64,000 nucleotides of DNA. Origin: Roseitranquillus sediminis (lineage in GTDB: Bacteria; Pseudomonadota; Alphaproteobacteria; Rhodobacterales; Rhodobacteraceae). Positions within the stretch are counted from its first letter, which is position 1, and the number at the start of each line of letters is the position of its first letter. The notes below the pieces were generated by a model. That model did not search any database. It was not told where the DNA came from and saw nothing but the letters and a program-made list of their open reading frames with translations. Where the stretch lies: contig NZ_JAFFOB010000007.1 in assembly GCF_016918935.1 (NCBI RefSeq), positions 124,001 through 188,000 of the forward strand. Reading direction: 5' to 3'. Of the stretch, positions 29,239 through 37,400 are shown piece after piece. The position numbers and the translations under genes are program-made.

Positions 29239-29382
29239 ATGCCAGACCAACCAAGCAGAAAAGGCGTGAGCGGTGTCTTCGCGCCGACGCCGCGGCTGAC
29301 CGTCTGGGCGCTCGCGGGCATCGCGACGTCGCTCAGTGGGGCCTTTCTTCTCGTCCTGGCGCTGTTCGGTTTCGCCACATGA
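29239..29382 (+). CDS. 47-residue membrane protein, hypothetical
   Basis: An ATG with AAAGGGAGA upstream starts a frame of 47 residues: a polar N-terminus (MPDQPSRKGVSGVFAPTPRL) and one hydrophobic helix (about residues 22-46) running to the stop. It is too short to have been called automatically. It lies upstream of a serine hydrolase gene (44 bases away, same strand) and only 30 bases from the divergent acyltransferase gene, so promoters would have to overlap coding sequence. Nothing is known about its family. The good ribosome-binding site and clean helix argue for reality, but it remains a prediction. Confidence 0.5.
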   Translation: MPDQPSRKGVSGVFAPTPRLTVWALAGIATSLSGAFLLVLALFGFAT

Positions 29383-29426
29383 TGCCGGCGCTCGCCCTGC
29401 GGCCGCTCGTGCGCTAGATTCCGGCG

Positions 29427-30026
29427 ATGTCGTATCATGCAGCCCGCATCCCCGCCGAGCGTGGCGCGCCGCTCGTCTTCACCTTCCACGGTACCGGCGG
29501 CGACCAGCACCAGCTTCACGACCTCGGGCGCCGGATGGTGCCGCACTCGGCGGTCGTCTCGCCGCGCGGCGACGTCAACGAGATGGGGCACTTGCGCTTC
29601 TTCCGCCGGCTCGGCGAGGGAGTCTATGACATGGAAGACCTCGGGCGGCGGGTAGAGGCCATGGCGGCCTTCCTCGCGGCAGAGAAGGCGGAGGCCGCGC
29701 CGTCGCGCACCATCGGGATCGGCTATTCCAACGGAGCGAACATCCTTGCCGCGACCGCGTTCCGTCACCCGGACATCGTGGACGAACTCGTGCTGATGCA
29801 CCCCCTGATCCCCCACTCACCGGAGCCGCAGCCGGGCTTCGCCGACCGGCGCATCCTGATCACCGCGGGGCGAAACGACCGGATCTGTCCCGCGGAGCGG
29901 ACCGAGGAACTGTCAGACTGGTTCGAGGAGCAGGGTGCGGATGTCATCCTGCACTGGCACGAGGGCGGACACGAACTGCGCGAGGACGAGCTGATGGCCG
30001 CGCACGCCTTCCTCAACCGGCGCTAG
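29427..30026 (+). CDS. Alpha/beta hydrolase, phospholipase/carboxylesterase family
   Basis: A 199-residue serine hydrolase. The oxyanion-hole strand is FTFHGTGGDQHQL; the nucleophile Ser101 is in GIGYSNGANIL (Gly-x-Ser-x-Gly), Asp157 in ITAGRNDRICP and the catalytic His in EGGHEL. It matches the group of small cytoplasmic carboxylesterases close to human APT1-type and YpfH-type enzymes. A lid region is minimal. No signal peptide. Its stop codon overlaps by four bases the stop of the convergent pseudouridine synthase gene (30023-30026). Confidence 0.9.
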   Translation: MSYHAARIPAERGAPLVFTFHGTGGDQHQLHDLGRRMVPHSAVVSPRGDVNEMGHLRFFRRLGEGVYDMEDLGRRVEAMAAFLAAEKAEAAPSRTIGIGYSNGANILAATAFRHPDIVDELVLMHPLIPHSPEPQPGFADRRILITAGRNDRICPAERTEELSDWFEEQGADVILHWHEGGHELREDELMAAHAFLNRR

Positions 30027-30664
30027 AACGGGCAGGTGGCGCTGAAGGTCAGGGCCTTGCCGCCGTCCGGGTGGCGCAGGCGCAGGCTCTCGGCGTGCAG
30101 CATCATCCGCGGGGCGTCGCGCGCCTCTCCGGTGGCGTAGAACGGATCTCCCACGATAGGGTGCCCGATCTCGCGCATGTGGACGCGAAGCTGGTGGCTG
30201 CGCCCGGTCCTGGGCATCAGCCGCATCCGCGTCGTGCGCTCTTCGTGCCGGGCGACGCGCCACTCCGTCAGTGCCGGCCTGCCCCGCTCGAAGTCGACCA
30301 TCTGCAGCGGCCGGTTCGGCCAGTCGACGATCAGCGGCAGGTCCACCGTCCCCGTCTGCTCCGCCACGTGGCCCCAGACGCGCGCCACGTAGATCTTCTT
30401 CACATGCCGCCGCTCGAACTGCAGCCCGAGGTTGCGTTGCGCGTTGGGCGTCAGCGCGAAGACCATCACGCCGGATGTGTCCCGGTCGAGCCGGTGCACC
30501 AGCAGCGCCTCGGGGTAGGCCGCCTGGACGCGGATCAGAAGGCTGTCGCGCAGGTGCTCTCCTCGCCCGGGCACCGAGAGCAGGCCGGCGGGCTTGTCCA
30601 TCAGCAGGATCTCGTGGTCCACATGCAGGATGCTCAGCGGGACATCGGGCGGGTCGTAGCTCAT
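30023..30664 (-). CDS. RluA-family pseudouridine synthase
   Basis: A 213-residue RluA-type synthase. The catalytic Asp60 lies in LLVHRLDRDTSGVMVFAL; ILLMDKPAGLLSVPGRG at the N-terminus and LMPRTGRSHQLRVHM in the middle are the other conserved motifs. There is no S4 domain, and the short length is that of E. coli RluA (219 residues), which acts on 23S rRNA position 746 and tRNA position 32. The exact target is inferred. Its ATG overlaps the TGA of the LysE-type gene upstream (30661-30664), so the two are coupled. Confidence 0.92.
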   Translation of the reverse strand: MSYDPPDVPLSILHVDHEILLMDKPAGLLSVPGRGEHLRDSLLIRVQAAYPEALLVHRLDRDTSGVMVFALTPNAQRNLGLQFERRHVKKIYVARVWGHVAEQTGTVDLPLIVDWPNRPLQMVDFERGRPALTEWRVARHEERTTRMRLMPRTGRSHQLRVHMREIGHPIVGDPFYATGEARDAPRMMLHAESLRLRHPDGGKALTFSATCPF

Positions 30665-31272
30665 GCGCGCGGCTGCAAAGCGCCGAGCGCCACGCCGTAG
30701 CCGATGAAGAGCGCCGCCATTCCGCGCCTGAGCCAGATGTTGGCCAGCGCGCCCAGGGCCAGGCGACCGAGCCCTGCGCCCAGCGCGACATATCCAGTGT
30801 AGCTCGCGGCGGTGATCGTCAGCGCGGTGGGAAAGATCACGACCATCTGCTCAGCGATCGGCACGCCCGGCTGCACGAACTGGGAGAAGGCGGCGAGGTA
30901 GCCCGCCACGCTCTTGGCGTTGATCGTGGCGATCAGGAAGGCGCGGCCGAAAAGATGCCTCCGCTCAACCGGCACCGCCATCGGGCGCGACGCCATCAGC
31001 CAGCCGCGCATGCCCAGCCAGATCAGCACCGCCGCCCCGGCTAACTTGATCCAGAAGTAGAGGCCGGGCGAGGCCGCGATCAGCGCCGTCACGCCGATGG
31101 CAGACAGCGTCAGGAACAGCGTCGCCTGCATCAGGATCGCCAGCACGCAGACCAGCGCCCGGCGAAAGCCCACCTCCATCGCCACCTGCACGCAGTTGAC
31201 GGCGTTTGGGCCGGGAGACGTCACGAACACCACCCAAAAGGCCCCAAAGACCAGCCACGCCTCGACGCTCAC
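30661..31272 (-). CDS. LysE/RhtB-family amino acid exporter
   Basis: A 203-residue inner-membrane protein with six hydrophobic segments. The N-terminal signature FVTSPGPNAVNCVQVAMEVGFRRAL is typical of LysE/RhtB exporters (SPGPN), and the mid-protein NAKSVAGYLAAFSQF corresponds to the second conserved motif (NPK-type, here NAK). Members export lysine, threonine, homoserine or related compounds. The substrate cannot be told. It overlaps its neighbours on both sides: the free methionine sulfoxide reductase upstream by four bases and the pseudouridine synthase downstream by four. Confidence 0.9.
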   Translation of the reverse strand: MSVEAWLVFGAFWVVFVTSPGPNAVNCVQVAMEVGFRRALVCVLAILMQATLFLTLSAIGVTALIAASPGLYFWIKLAGAAVLIWLGMRGWLMASRPMAVPVERRHLFGRAFLIATINAKSVAGYLAAFSQFVQPGVPIAEQMVVIFPTALTITAASYTGYVALGAGLGRLALGALANIWLRRGMAALFIGYGVALGALQPRA

Positions 31273-31724
31273 CGCGCGAAGGTCTCGCGCAGGATGCGGG
31301 CAAGGCCCTCGGCGTCGGCCTCGCCGAACGCGTCCGGGCGGTCGCTGTCGACGTCGAAGACGGCGATCAGCTCGCCCTGTGCGTCGAGGACTGGCAGGAC
31401 GATCTCGGACCGGGTGGAGGCGGCGCAGGCGATGTGCCCGGGGAACGCCTCCACGTCGGGCACGATCTGCACCTCGCGCGTGCGGGCCGCCGCGCCGCAG
31501 ACGCCGCGACTGAAGGGGATCGTCAGGCAGCCGTGCCCACCCTGGTAGGGTCCGATCTTCAGGAGATCCGGCGCGACGACGCGGTAGAATCCGGTCCAGT
31601 CAAAGCGGTCGTCGGCATGGTGCACCTCGCACGCCACCGTCGCCATCAGCGCCACCGGATCGTCCTCTCCTGCGGTCAGCGCCGCGACGCGTGCCGCGAG
31701 TTCGCCGTAGTGGAGCTCTATCAC
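31269..31724 (-). CDS. msrC: Free methionine-(R)-sulfoxide reductase (GAF domain)
   Basis: A 151-residue single GAF-domain protein. The three family cysteines are present with the exact family spacing: Cys66 (GGHGCLTIPF), Cys76 (RGVCG) and Cys100 (HIACAASTRSEIV). The signature DWTGFYRV and RSEIVLPVLDAQGELIAVFDVDSD are also seen. It reduces free methionine-R-sulfoxide in the cytoplasm using thioredoxin, so it is part of oxidative-damage repair. Its start overlaps the thiolase stop (31721-31724), forming a chain thiolase - msrC - lysE - rluA. Confidence 0.95.
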   Translation of the reverse strand: MIELHYGELAARVAALTAGEDDPVALMATVACEVHHADDRFDWTGFYRVVAPDLLKIGPYQGGHGCLTIPFSRGVCGAAARTREVQIVPDVEAFPGHIACAASTRSEIVLPVLDAQGELIAVFDVDSDRPDAFGEADAEGLARILRETFAR

Positions 31725-32881
31725 GGACGCTCGATCGCGATGGCCGTGCCCTCGCCGCCGCCGATGCAGATGGCGGCGACGCCGCGCCTCAGCCCCCGCG
31801 CCTCCAGCGCGTGGAGCAGGGTGACCATGATGCGCGCGCCCGACGCGCCGATCGGGTGACCCAGCGCGCAGGCCCCGCCATTGACGTTGAGCCGCTCGCG
31901 CGGGAGGCCCATTTCGCGCATGAAGGCCATCGGCACGACGGCAAAGGCCTCGTTCACCTCCCAGAGGTCCACGTCCTCCACCTTCCAGCCGATCCGGTCG
32001 AGCAGCTTCTTTGCCGCCGGGACCGGAGCGGTGGTGAACCAGCCGGGCGCCTGCGCATGACTCGCGTGCCCCAGCAACCTTGCGCGGACCGTCAGCCCCG
32101 CATCCGCCGACGCCAGCACCAACGCCGCGGCCCCGTCGGAGATGGACGAGGCGTTGGCCGCCGTCACCGTCCCGTTCTCGCGGAAGGCAGGGCGGAGCGT
32201 CGGGATCCGGTCGGCGCGCGCCAGCGCCGGCTGCTCGTCCTCAGCCACCACCGTCTCGCCCTTGCGGCCCCGCACCGTCACCTGCGCGACCTCGGCGCCG
32301 AACGCCCCCGACTTTTGCGCCGTCAGCGCCCGCTCCAGCGATTCGAGGGCGTAGTCGTCCTGCGCCTCGCGCGTGAACTGGTAGTGCTCGGCACAATCCT
32401 CGGCGAAGGTGCCCATCAGACGGCCCTTGTCGCAGGCGTCTTCCAGCCCGTCGAGGAACATGCTGTCGATGACTTGGCCGTGCCCCATCCGCGCGCCGGA
32501 GCGCATCCGGGGCAGCAGGTAGGGTGCGTTGGTCATGCTCTCCATGCCGCCCGCGACGACCACGCGGGATGCGCCCAGCGCGATCTGGTCAAAGGCCGTC
32601 ATCGCCGCCTTCATCCCCGAGCCGCACATCTTGTTGAGCGTCGTGGCCGGCACGCCCTCGCCCAGGCCGGCGGCAAAGCCCGCCTGCCGCGCGGGCGCCT
32701 GTCCCTGACCCGCGGGCAGCACGCATCCCATCACGACCTCGTCGACGACGGCCGCACCGGCGCCGTCGAGCGCGGCGCGGATCGCGACGCCGCCGAGCTC
32801 GGGCGCAACGACACCTGCCAGTGCGCCCTGAAGCGCGCCCATCGGCGTCCGCGCCGCTCCGGCAATGACCACTTCCTGCAT
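31721..32881 (-). CDS. Acetyl-CoA C-acetyltransferase (thiolase)
   Basis: A 386-residue thiolase. The nucleophilic Cys86 is in TTLNKMCGSGMKAAM, the acid/base His in NGGACALGHPIGASG, and the second Cys in AAICIGGGEGTA. Biosynthetic-type thiolases of this length condense two acetyl-CoA or reverse that reaction; a role in ketone-body, isoleucine or short-chain catabolism is equally possible. The start at MQEVVIAG is the usual N-terminus, and open frame further upstream has no thiolase features. It is divergent from the STAS gene. Confidence 0.94.
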   Translation of the reverse strand: MQEVVIAGAARTPMGALQGALAGVVAPELGGVAIRAALDGAGAAVVDEVVMGCVLPAGQGQAPARQAGFAAGLGEGVPATTLNKMCGSGMKAAMTAFDQIALGASRVVVAGGMESMTNAPYLLPRMRSGARMGHGQVIDSMFLDGLEDACDKGRLMGTFAEDCAEHYQFTREAQDDYALESLERALTAQKSGAFGAEVAQVTVRGRKGETVVAEDEQPALARADRIPTLRPAFRENGTVTAANASSISDGAAALVLASADAGLTVRARLLGHASHAQAPGWFTTAPVPAAKKLLDRIGWKVEDVDLWEVNEAFAVVPMAFMREMGLPRERLNVNGGACALGHPIGASGARIMVTLLHALEARGLRRGVAAICIGGGEGTAIAIERP

Positions 32882-32975
32882 GGCATGTCCCTCCCGGACC
32901 CTGCGTCCGCGCCTGCTTACCGGATGGTAAGATACGAGGTCTAGCCTCAGCCACGGGCGAGTTTGGGGCGGCCTC

Positions 32976-33320
32976 ATGAAACTGACCAGCGAGCATCGTG
33001 ACGATGGACTGATCGTGCGCGTCGAGGCGAGTCGAATAGACGCCGCCGCTGCGGTCCAGTTCAAGGACAGCATGCGCCGCATCGTCGACGGGGCGCCGGC
33101 GCGCGTGGTGCTCGACCTCTCGCAGGTCGACTTCATGGACAGCAGCGGACTTGGCGCCATTGTCGGCGTCATGAAGCTCGTCTGTGCGAAGCGGCGGCTG
33201 GAGCTTGCCGGCCTCACCGCGAACGTGCGCAAGGTCTTTCGCATCACGCGGATCGACACGGTCATCACGATCCATTCTACTGCTTCCGAAGCATTCGATG
33301 GCCTGAAGCATGCGTCCTGA
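32976..33320 (+). CDS. STAS-domain anti-sigma factor antagonist (RsbV/SpoIIAA type)
   Basis: A 114-residue single STAS domain. The phosphorylatable serine region is VDFMDSSGLGAIVGVM, the classic Asp-x-Ser-Ser-Gly-Leu-Gly loop. The strand VLDLSQV precedes it and the C-terminal helices end DTVITIHSTASEAFDGL. Such proteins bind an anti-sigma kinase when unphosphorylated. The gene for such a kinase starts 10 bases before this gene ends, so the two make a partner-switch pair. No cognate sigma factor or PP2C phosphatase is nearby. Confidence 0.92.
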   Translation: MKLTSEHRDDGLIVRVEASRIDAAAAVQFKDSMRRIVDGAPARVVLDLSQVDFMDSSGLGAIVGVMKLVCAKRRLELAGLTANVRKVFRITRIDTVITIHSTASEAFDGLKHAS

Positions 33321-33795
33321 CGCGCCGTACGCCGACCCTGACATCCCTGAGAATGAGGCGCGCCCGACGAGCGAGTGCTGCCTGCACCTCGCCATTCCAG
33401 GCAGCATGCAGGCGGTGAGAGGTGCGTTGGCGCAAGTCGTCCGGACGCTTGCTCTGCAGGGCGTCGCGGACGAGCAGCGCGGCACGGTCGAGCTGGTCCT
33501 CGCCGAAGTGATGAACAACATCAGCAAGCATGCCTACGCAGGCGCGTGCGGGCGGATCGAGCTCGACATCGCTCGTGACGGCGACGACCTCTCCTTCTCG
33601 GTGGTGGATGACGGGCGACCGATGCCGTGCGGCGTGCTGCCGCGAGGATGCGCGGCCGAGCTCGACTGCGCCGTCGAGGATCTGCCCGAAGGCGGATTCG
33701 GCTGGAGGCTGATCCGCGAACTGACGCGCGACCTCGTCTACCTCAGGATCGGCGAGCGCAACCACCTCGCTTTCCGCATCCCCGCCCGCGCCTGA
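33310..33795 (+). CDS. RsbW-type anti-sigma serine kinase (HATPase)
   Basis: A 161-residue GHKL ATPase. The N box is ELVLAEVMNNISKHAY, the G1 box is VVDDGRPM and the G2 box is EGGFGWRLIREL; the C-terminal strand NHLAFRIP ends the fold. The N-terminal 20 residues are extra and unlike the family. It should phosphorylate the STAS protein encoded immediately upstream; the reading frames overlap by eleven bases. The insertion LPRGCAAELDCAVEDLP between G1 and G2 is of the length seen in RsbW-like kinases of proteobacteria. A GC hairpin follows the stop. Confidence 0.9.
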   Translation: MRPDAPYADPDIPENEARPTSECCLHLAIPGSMQAVRGALAQVVRTLALQGVADEQRGTVELVLAEVMNNISKHAYAGACGRIELDIARDGDDLSFSVVDDGRPMPCGVLPRGCAAELDCAVEDLPEGGFGWRLIRELTRDLVYLRIGERNHLAFRIPARA

Positions 33796-33799
33796 CCGC

Positions 33800-33821
33800 G
33801 CGCTCCGCGGGAGCGCCATTT
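33800..33821 (+). terminator. Terminator-like hairpin after the STAS/HATPase genes
   Basis: GCGCTCC (33800-33806) and GGAGCGC (33810-33816) form a seven-base stem with a GCG loop, followed by CATTT. It lies four bases after the kinase stop codon. The T run is short, so termination may be partial. The remaining bases to 34040 show no gene. Confidence 0.6.
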
Positions 33822-34047
33822 ACCCGCCACAATTCCATGTCACCAAGCCAGCGCCCTCCCAGGGCTCGGTCCGGTGCCGCGCCGATTCCTGCCCCCAATC
33901 CGGGCGCGGCACCGGGTCCTTGGCACGTTTTGCCTCCAGCTTGCGAGGGAGGGCGCGTCGCCGGTCCGGGCCAGGCACATGCAGGCTCGAACGAAGCCTC
34001 GAATTATGCGACGACAGGCGCGCTCGATTGACCAAAAGGAGCGCGAC

Positions 34048-34425
34048 ATGTCCATCAGACCCGTGAGCGAGCTCGTCGCCGACGCCAAGGCGCGCGTCCG
34101 CTCCATCTCACCGCAGGAGGCGCGCGAGGCAGCCGAGCGTGGCGCGCTTCTCGTCGACATCCGCGACATCCGCGAGCTCGATCGCGAGGGGCGCGTGCCC
34201 GGCGCGTTCCACGCGCCGCGGGGGATGCTGGAGTTCTGGGTAGACCCCGCCAGTCCTTATTACAAGGAGGCGCTCTCGGCCCGGCCGCTCATCCTCTTCT
34301 GCGCCGCCGCATCGCGGTCCGCTCTGGCCGCCGATGCGCTCCAGCAGATGGGCGTGCCTCACGTCTCCGAGATCGAGGGCGGCTTCGGCGCCTGGCGCGA
34401 TGCAGGGCTTCCGATCTCGCGCTAG
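34048..34425 (+). CDS. Rhodanese-like domain protein
   Basis: A 125-residue single rhodanese domain. The active-site loop is LFCAAASRSALAA with Cys85; preceding motifs are ALLVDIRDIRELDREGRVPGAFHAPRGMLEFW. The loop is six residues long (CAAASR), as in thiosulfate sulfurtransferases. AAAAGGAG at 34034-34041 gives a good ribosome-binding site that fixes the start. It is cytoplasmic. The gene ends four bases from the convergent stop of the 1250-residue protein gene. Sulfur transfer or redox signalling is possible; there is no partner gene to decide. Confidence 0.92.
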   Translation: MSIRPVSELVADAKARVRSISPQEAREAAERGALLVDIRDIRELDREGRVPGAFHAPRGMLEFWVDPASPYYKEALSARPLILFCAAASRSALAADALQQMGVPHVSEIEGGFGAWRDAGLPISR

Positions 34426-34429
34426 CAGA

Positions 34430-37400
34430 TCATTCATTCCAGAGCGCTTCCTCGACAGGCTGCTGCGGCGTCACGACCCACGCCATGATGGACACCCTGT
34501 CCTGGGGCTCGAACGGCCCGAGGTAGCGGCTTATCCGGATCGTCACGTCGGCGTCAGACGCACTCACGTAATCGATCAGCGAGGAGACGCCCGTGTCGTC
34601 GTCGTCGCTGTAGGCGATGCTGTCTCCCGTCGCTGCGTCGAAAACCTCGATCACCGTGTCGACCTCGAAATCCTGCCCGACCGGCATGCCGGTGTCGACC
34701 ATCAGCCGCTCGCCCGCCACGAGGCTCGCCCCAAGCCAGACCTCGGCCACGCCCGTGCCGCCGTCGAACTCCAGCTCAAGTCCATCACCGATCTCGACGG
34801 GGCTGCGCTCGGAGCCGTATTGCGGCACGGGCTCGATCCACGCGCCTGCAGGTGTCGCGGAGCCGACGATGTGGAACTCGGCCTCGTAGACAGCATCCGG
34901 CGCCATGAGCCAGTGCCCGGCGAACGAGCCATCCTCCTGCCTCGTCAGCACCACGTCGACGGCGCTCCCCGATGCGTCGGCAATGCTGATGGTCGGCGCC
35001 TGGTCGGCTCCCGGAGCGTCGAGGACCACCTCGACGTCGACCTCTTCCTCGTCCGCCGAACGCAGCTTCAGGCGACCGCCGCCATCGGGGATCAGGAGCG
35101 CTACGCCCGGGTTCACCGGTACCGCCTCCTGCGGCGCCGCCGGATCCGACAGGTCGATCGCCCCTTCGAGCGTCCGCGCCGTGAAGCGGACGAAGCGACG
35201 GCCGAGCGGGTCGAAGGCGATATCGAGCCAGTAGGTTCGATCCGCCTCCAGGAGGTAGACCCAGCCGTTGCCGCCCGCATCGACCTCGAGCGGCGGCACG
35301 ACAATCTCGCCATGACCGATCGACAAGTCGAACGCGTCGACGTCCACGCGCACGATTGCAGTCTGCGAAGGCCGAAGCTCGAGAATGTTGTCCGCGTACT
35401 CGTCGATCTCGACAAAAAGGTCCTCGTCCGGCCGCACCATCGGCGCGTTCTGGAGATCGAGTGCAGCGAACACTACCGCGTCCGCCTGGTAGAGCCGCGT
35501 CTCCACCCGGAAGCGCTCTTCGGGAACGAAGAGCCGGGGTCCGTAGTGCGCGACCCCGACCAGGACCGGCCCGTCCTCCAGCACCTGGTACTCTAGCCGC
35601 GAAAAGCTTGTGCCGCCGTGGTCGTCATTGTAGGCGAGCTGCTCGTCGGTCGCGGCATCCCGGATCTCGAGCACCGTGTCGACGGTGGTGCCGACTTCCG
35701 CGCCCGTCTCGATCACCAGCACCTGCCCCGCACGCGCATCCGTCCGCAGCCACAGCTCGCCCGGCGCCTCGGCGCTGTAGACGAAGCTGCCGATTTCCGG
35801 CAGCTGGTGCGGCGCCTCGCGGGTCGACGGGCCGAGCAGCGGCGGCGTCCGCGACGCGCGCACGATCAGCCGGTCGCCGGCCTTGGCGACGCCGCGCAAC
35901 TTGCAGGAGCGGACGGAGATCACGTACTCGCCCGCGTCCAGCAGCCGCACCAGTTCCTCCGCCTCGGCCGCGCGACCCAGAACGGCGCTACGGTCGGCGT
36001 TCAGGATCGCCGGACTGAGATGCTCGGGCCGCCCGATCTCGATCCGCATCGGCTCCGGCAGCACCAGGCCGACCCAGACGCCAGCGCCCGCCTCGACCGC
36101 CGGCAGCGTCAGCTCGTGCTCGCCCTCCGTCGCCTCGATCCACTGCGCCTCCGGGGCAAGCGGCACCCCGACCCAGTTCACCTGCTCGCGCAAGCCGGCG
36201 ATCCGGCTGTCCTGCGGCACCTGCTGGCCAATCCGGCCGAGCCCTGCATCCTCGACCGCCGCGAACACGCCGCAAGGGTTCGAGCCGCTCCGCCTCAGGA
36301 GTTCCCCTGCCACCAGGTCCGCCCCCATGGTTAGCTTCGAGGAACCGGACTCGAGCGACATCGCCGCGAAGCTGGCGGCCCGCGCGAGAAGGTCGTTCTC
36401 GGTCCATTCCTGCGCCGTTCCCGCATCGTCGCCGAGGCCCGCCATGACGAGGTTCTGGAGCTGGCGCTCGCCGCCGGCTGCGGGTCCGTCGGAATCGAGC
36501 ACCGTCCGCATCCAGGCGAATTCGGTCGAGCCGTCGCGCTCCCTCCGCACGACCTCGCGCACCGTCGCGTTCAGATCCTGCCGCGGCAGCCCTTCGGCGA
36601 CCTCCCGGGCCAGCGTCTCGGCAAACTCCAGGAACATGTCGGGCGATGCGTTGCGGATGGCATAGGCGAGGTCGGCGCGGGCGATCCGCGGCGCGGTCGC
36701 GGGTCCGCCATCCACCAGCGCTTCCAGCACCTGGTCCGAGGCGAAGCTGTCGGCGATGAGCGCGGGATTGGCATCGTCGAGCCGCGCCCGCTCCAACCAG
36801 ATCGCATAGGTGAGCATATCCGGCCCGAGATGGCGGTCCGGCGTGCGACGCGCGAGGATGAGGTGATCCCAGTCGTTGCGGGTGCCCCGCTGCGCGTCCG
36901 GCCGGGAGCGGAGCAGGCTCAGCATGGCGTCCCGCAGCAGCCGGTCCTCCTCCTGCGACGCCATCTGCTCCTCGGTCAACGCGACGGGTTCGGCGATCGT
37001 CATGGTGTCCGGCGCCACCGGCTCCGGTGCCGGCCTGAACGCGCGGGCGAGGCCATCGAGGTTGTTTTCCCACAAGAGCAGCGCGGCGGTGCGGCGCTTG
37101 TCAAAGTCGAGCTGCGCCGAGGGGGCGAGCGCCGCGAGGACCTCGAACGCGAATCGACGCAATCCATCCTCGGCCCGGCGCGGCACGGTGTAGCGCGCCA
37201 TTTCCTCGACTAGGTCGGACATCACGCCCGGCTCGCCGCTGCGGGCCAGCCGGCGCACGATCTCGCGCATCGCCATGTTCGACGGATCGTCGAAGAGCGC
37301 CTTGGCGACGAGCCCGAACTGCATCCGGGTGACCTTGGAGAAGAACCTCAGGTAGTCGTCGCGCTGCTCGTCGTAGAGGTGCCCGTTGCGGTCAATGTGC

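Noticed and set aside
34334-35596. Long plus-strand frame opposite the 1250-residue protein.
   Set aside because: Composition is that of an antisense frame and the opposite strand has a proper membrane anchor and repeated domain motifs.
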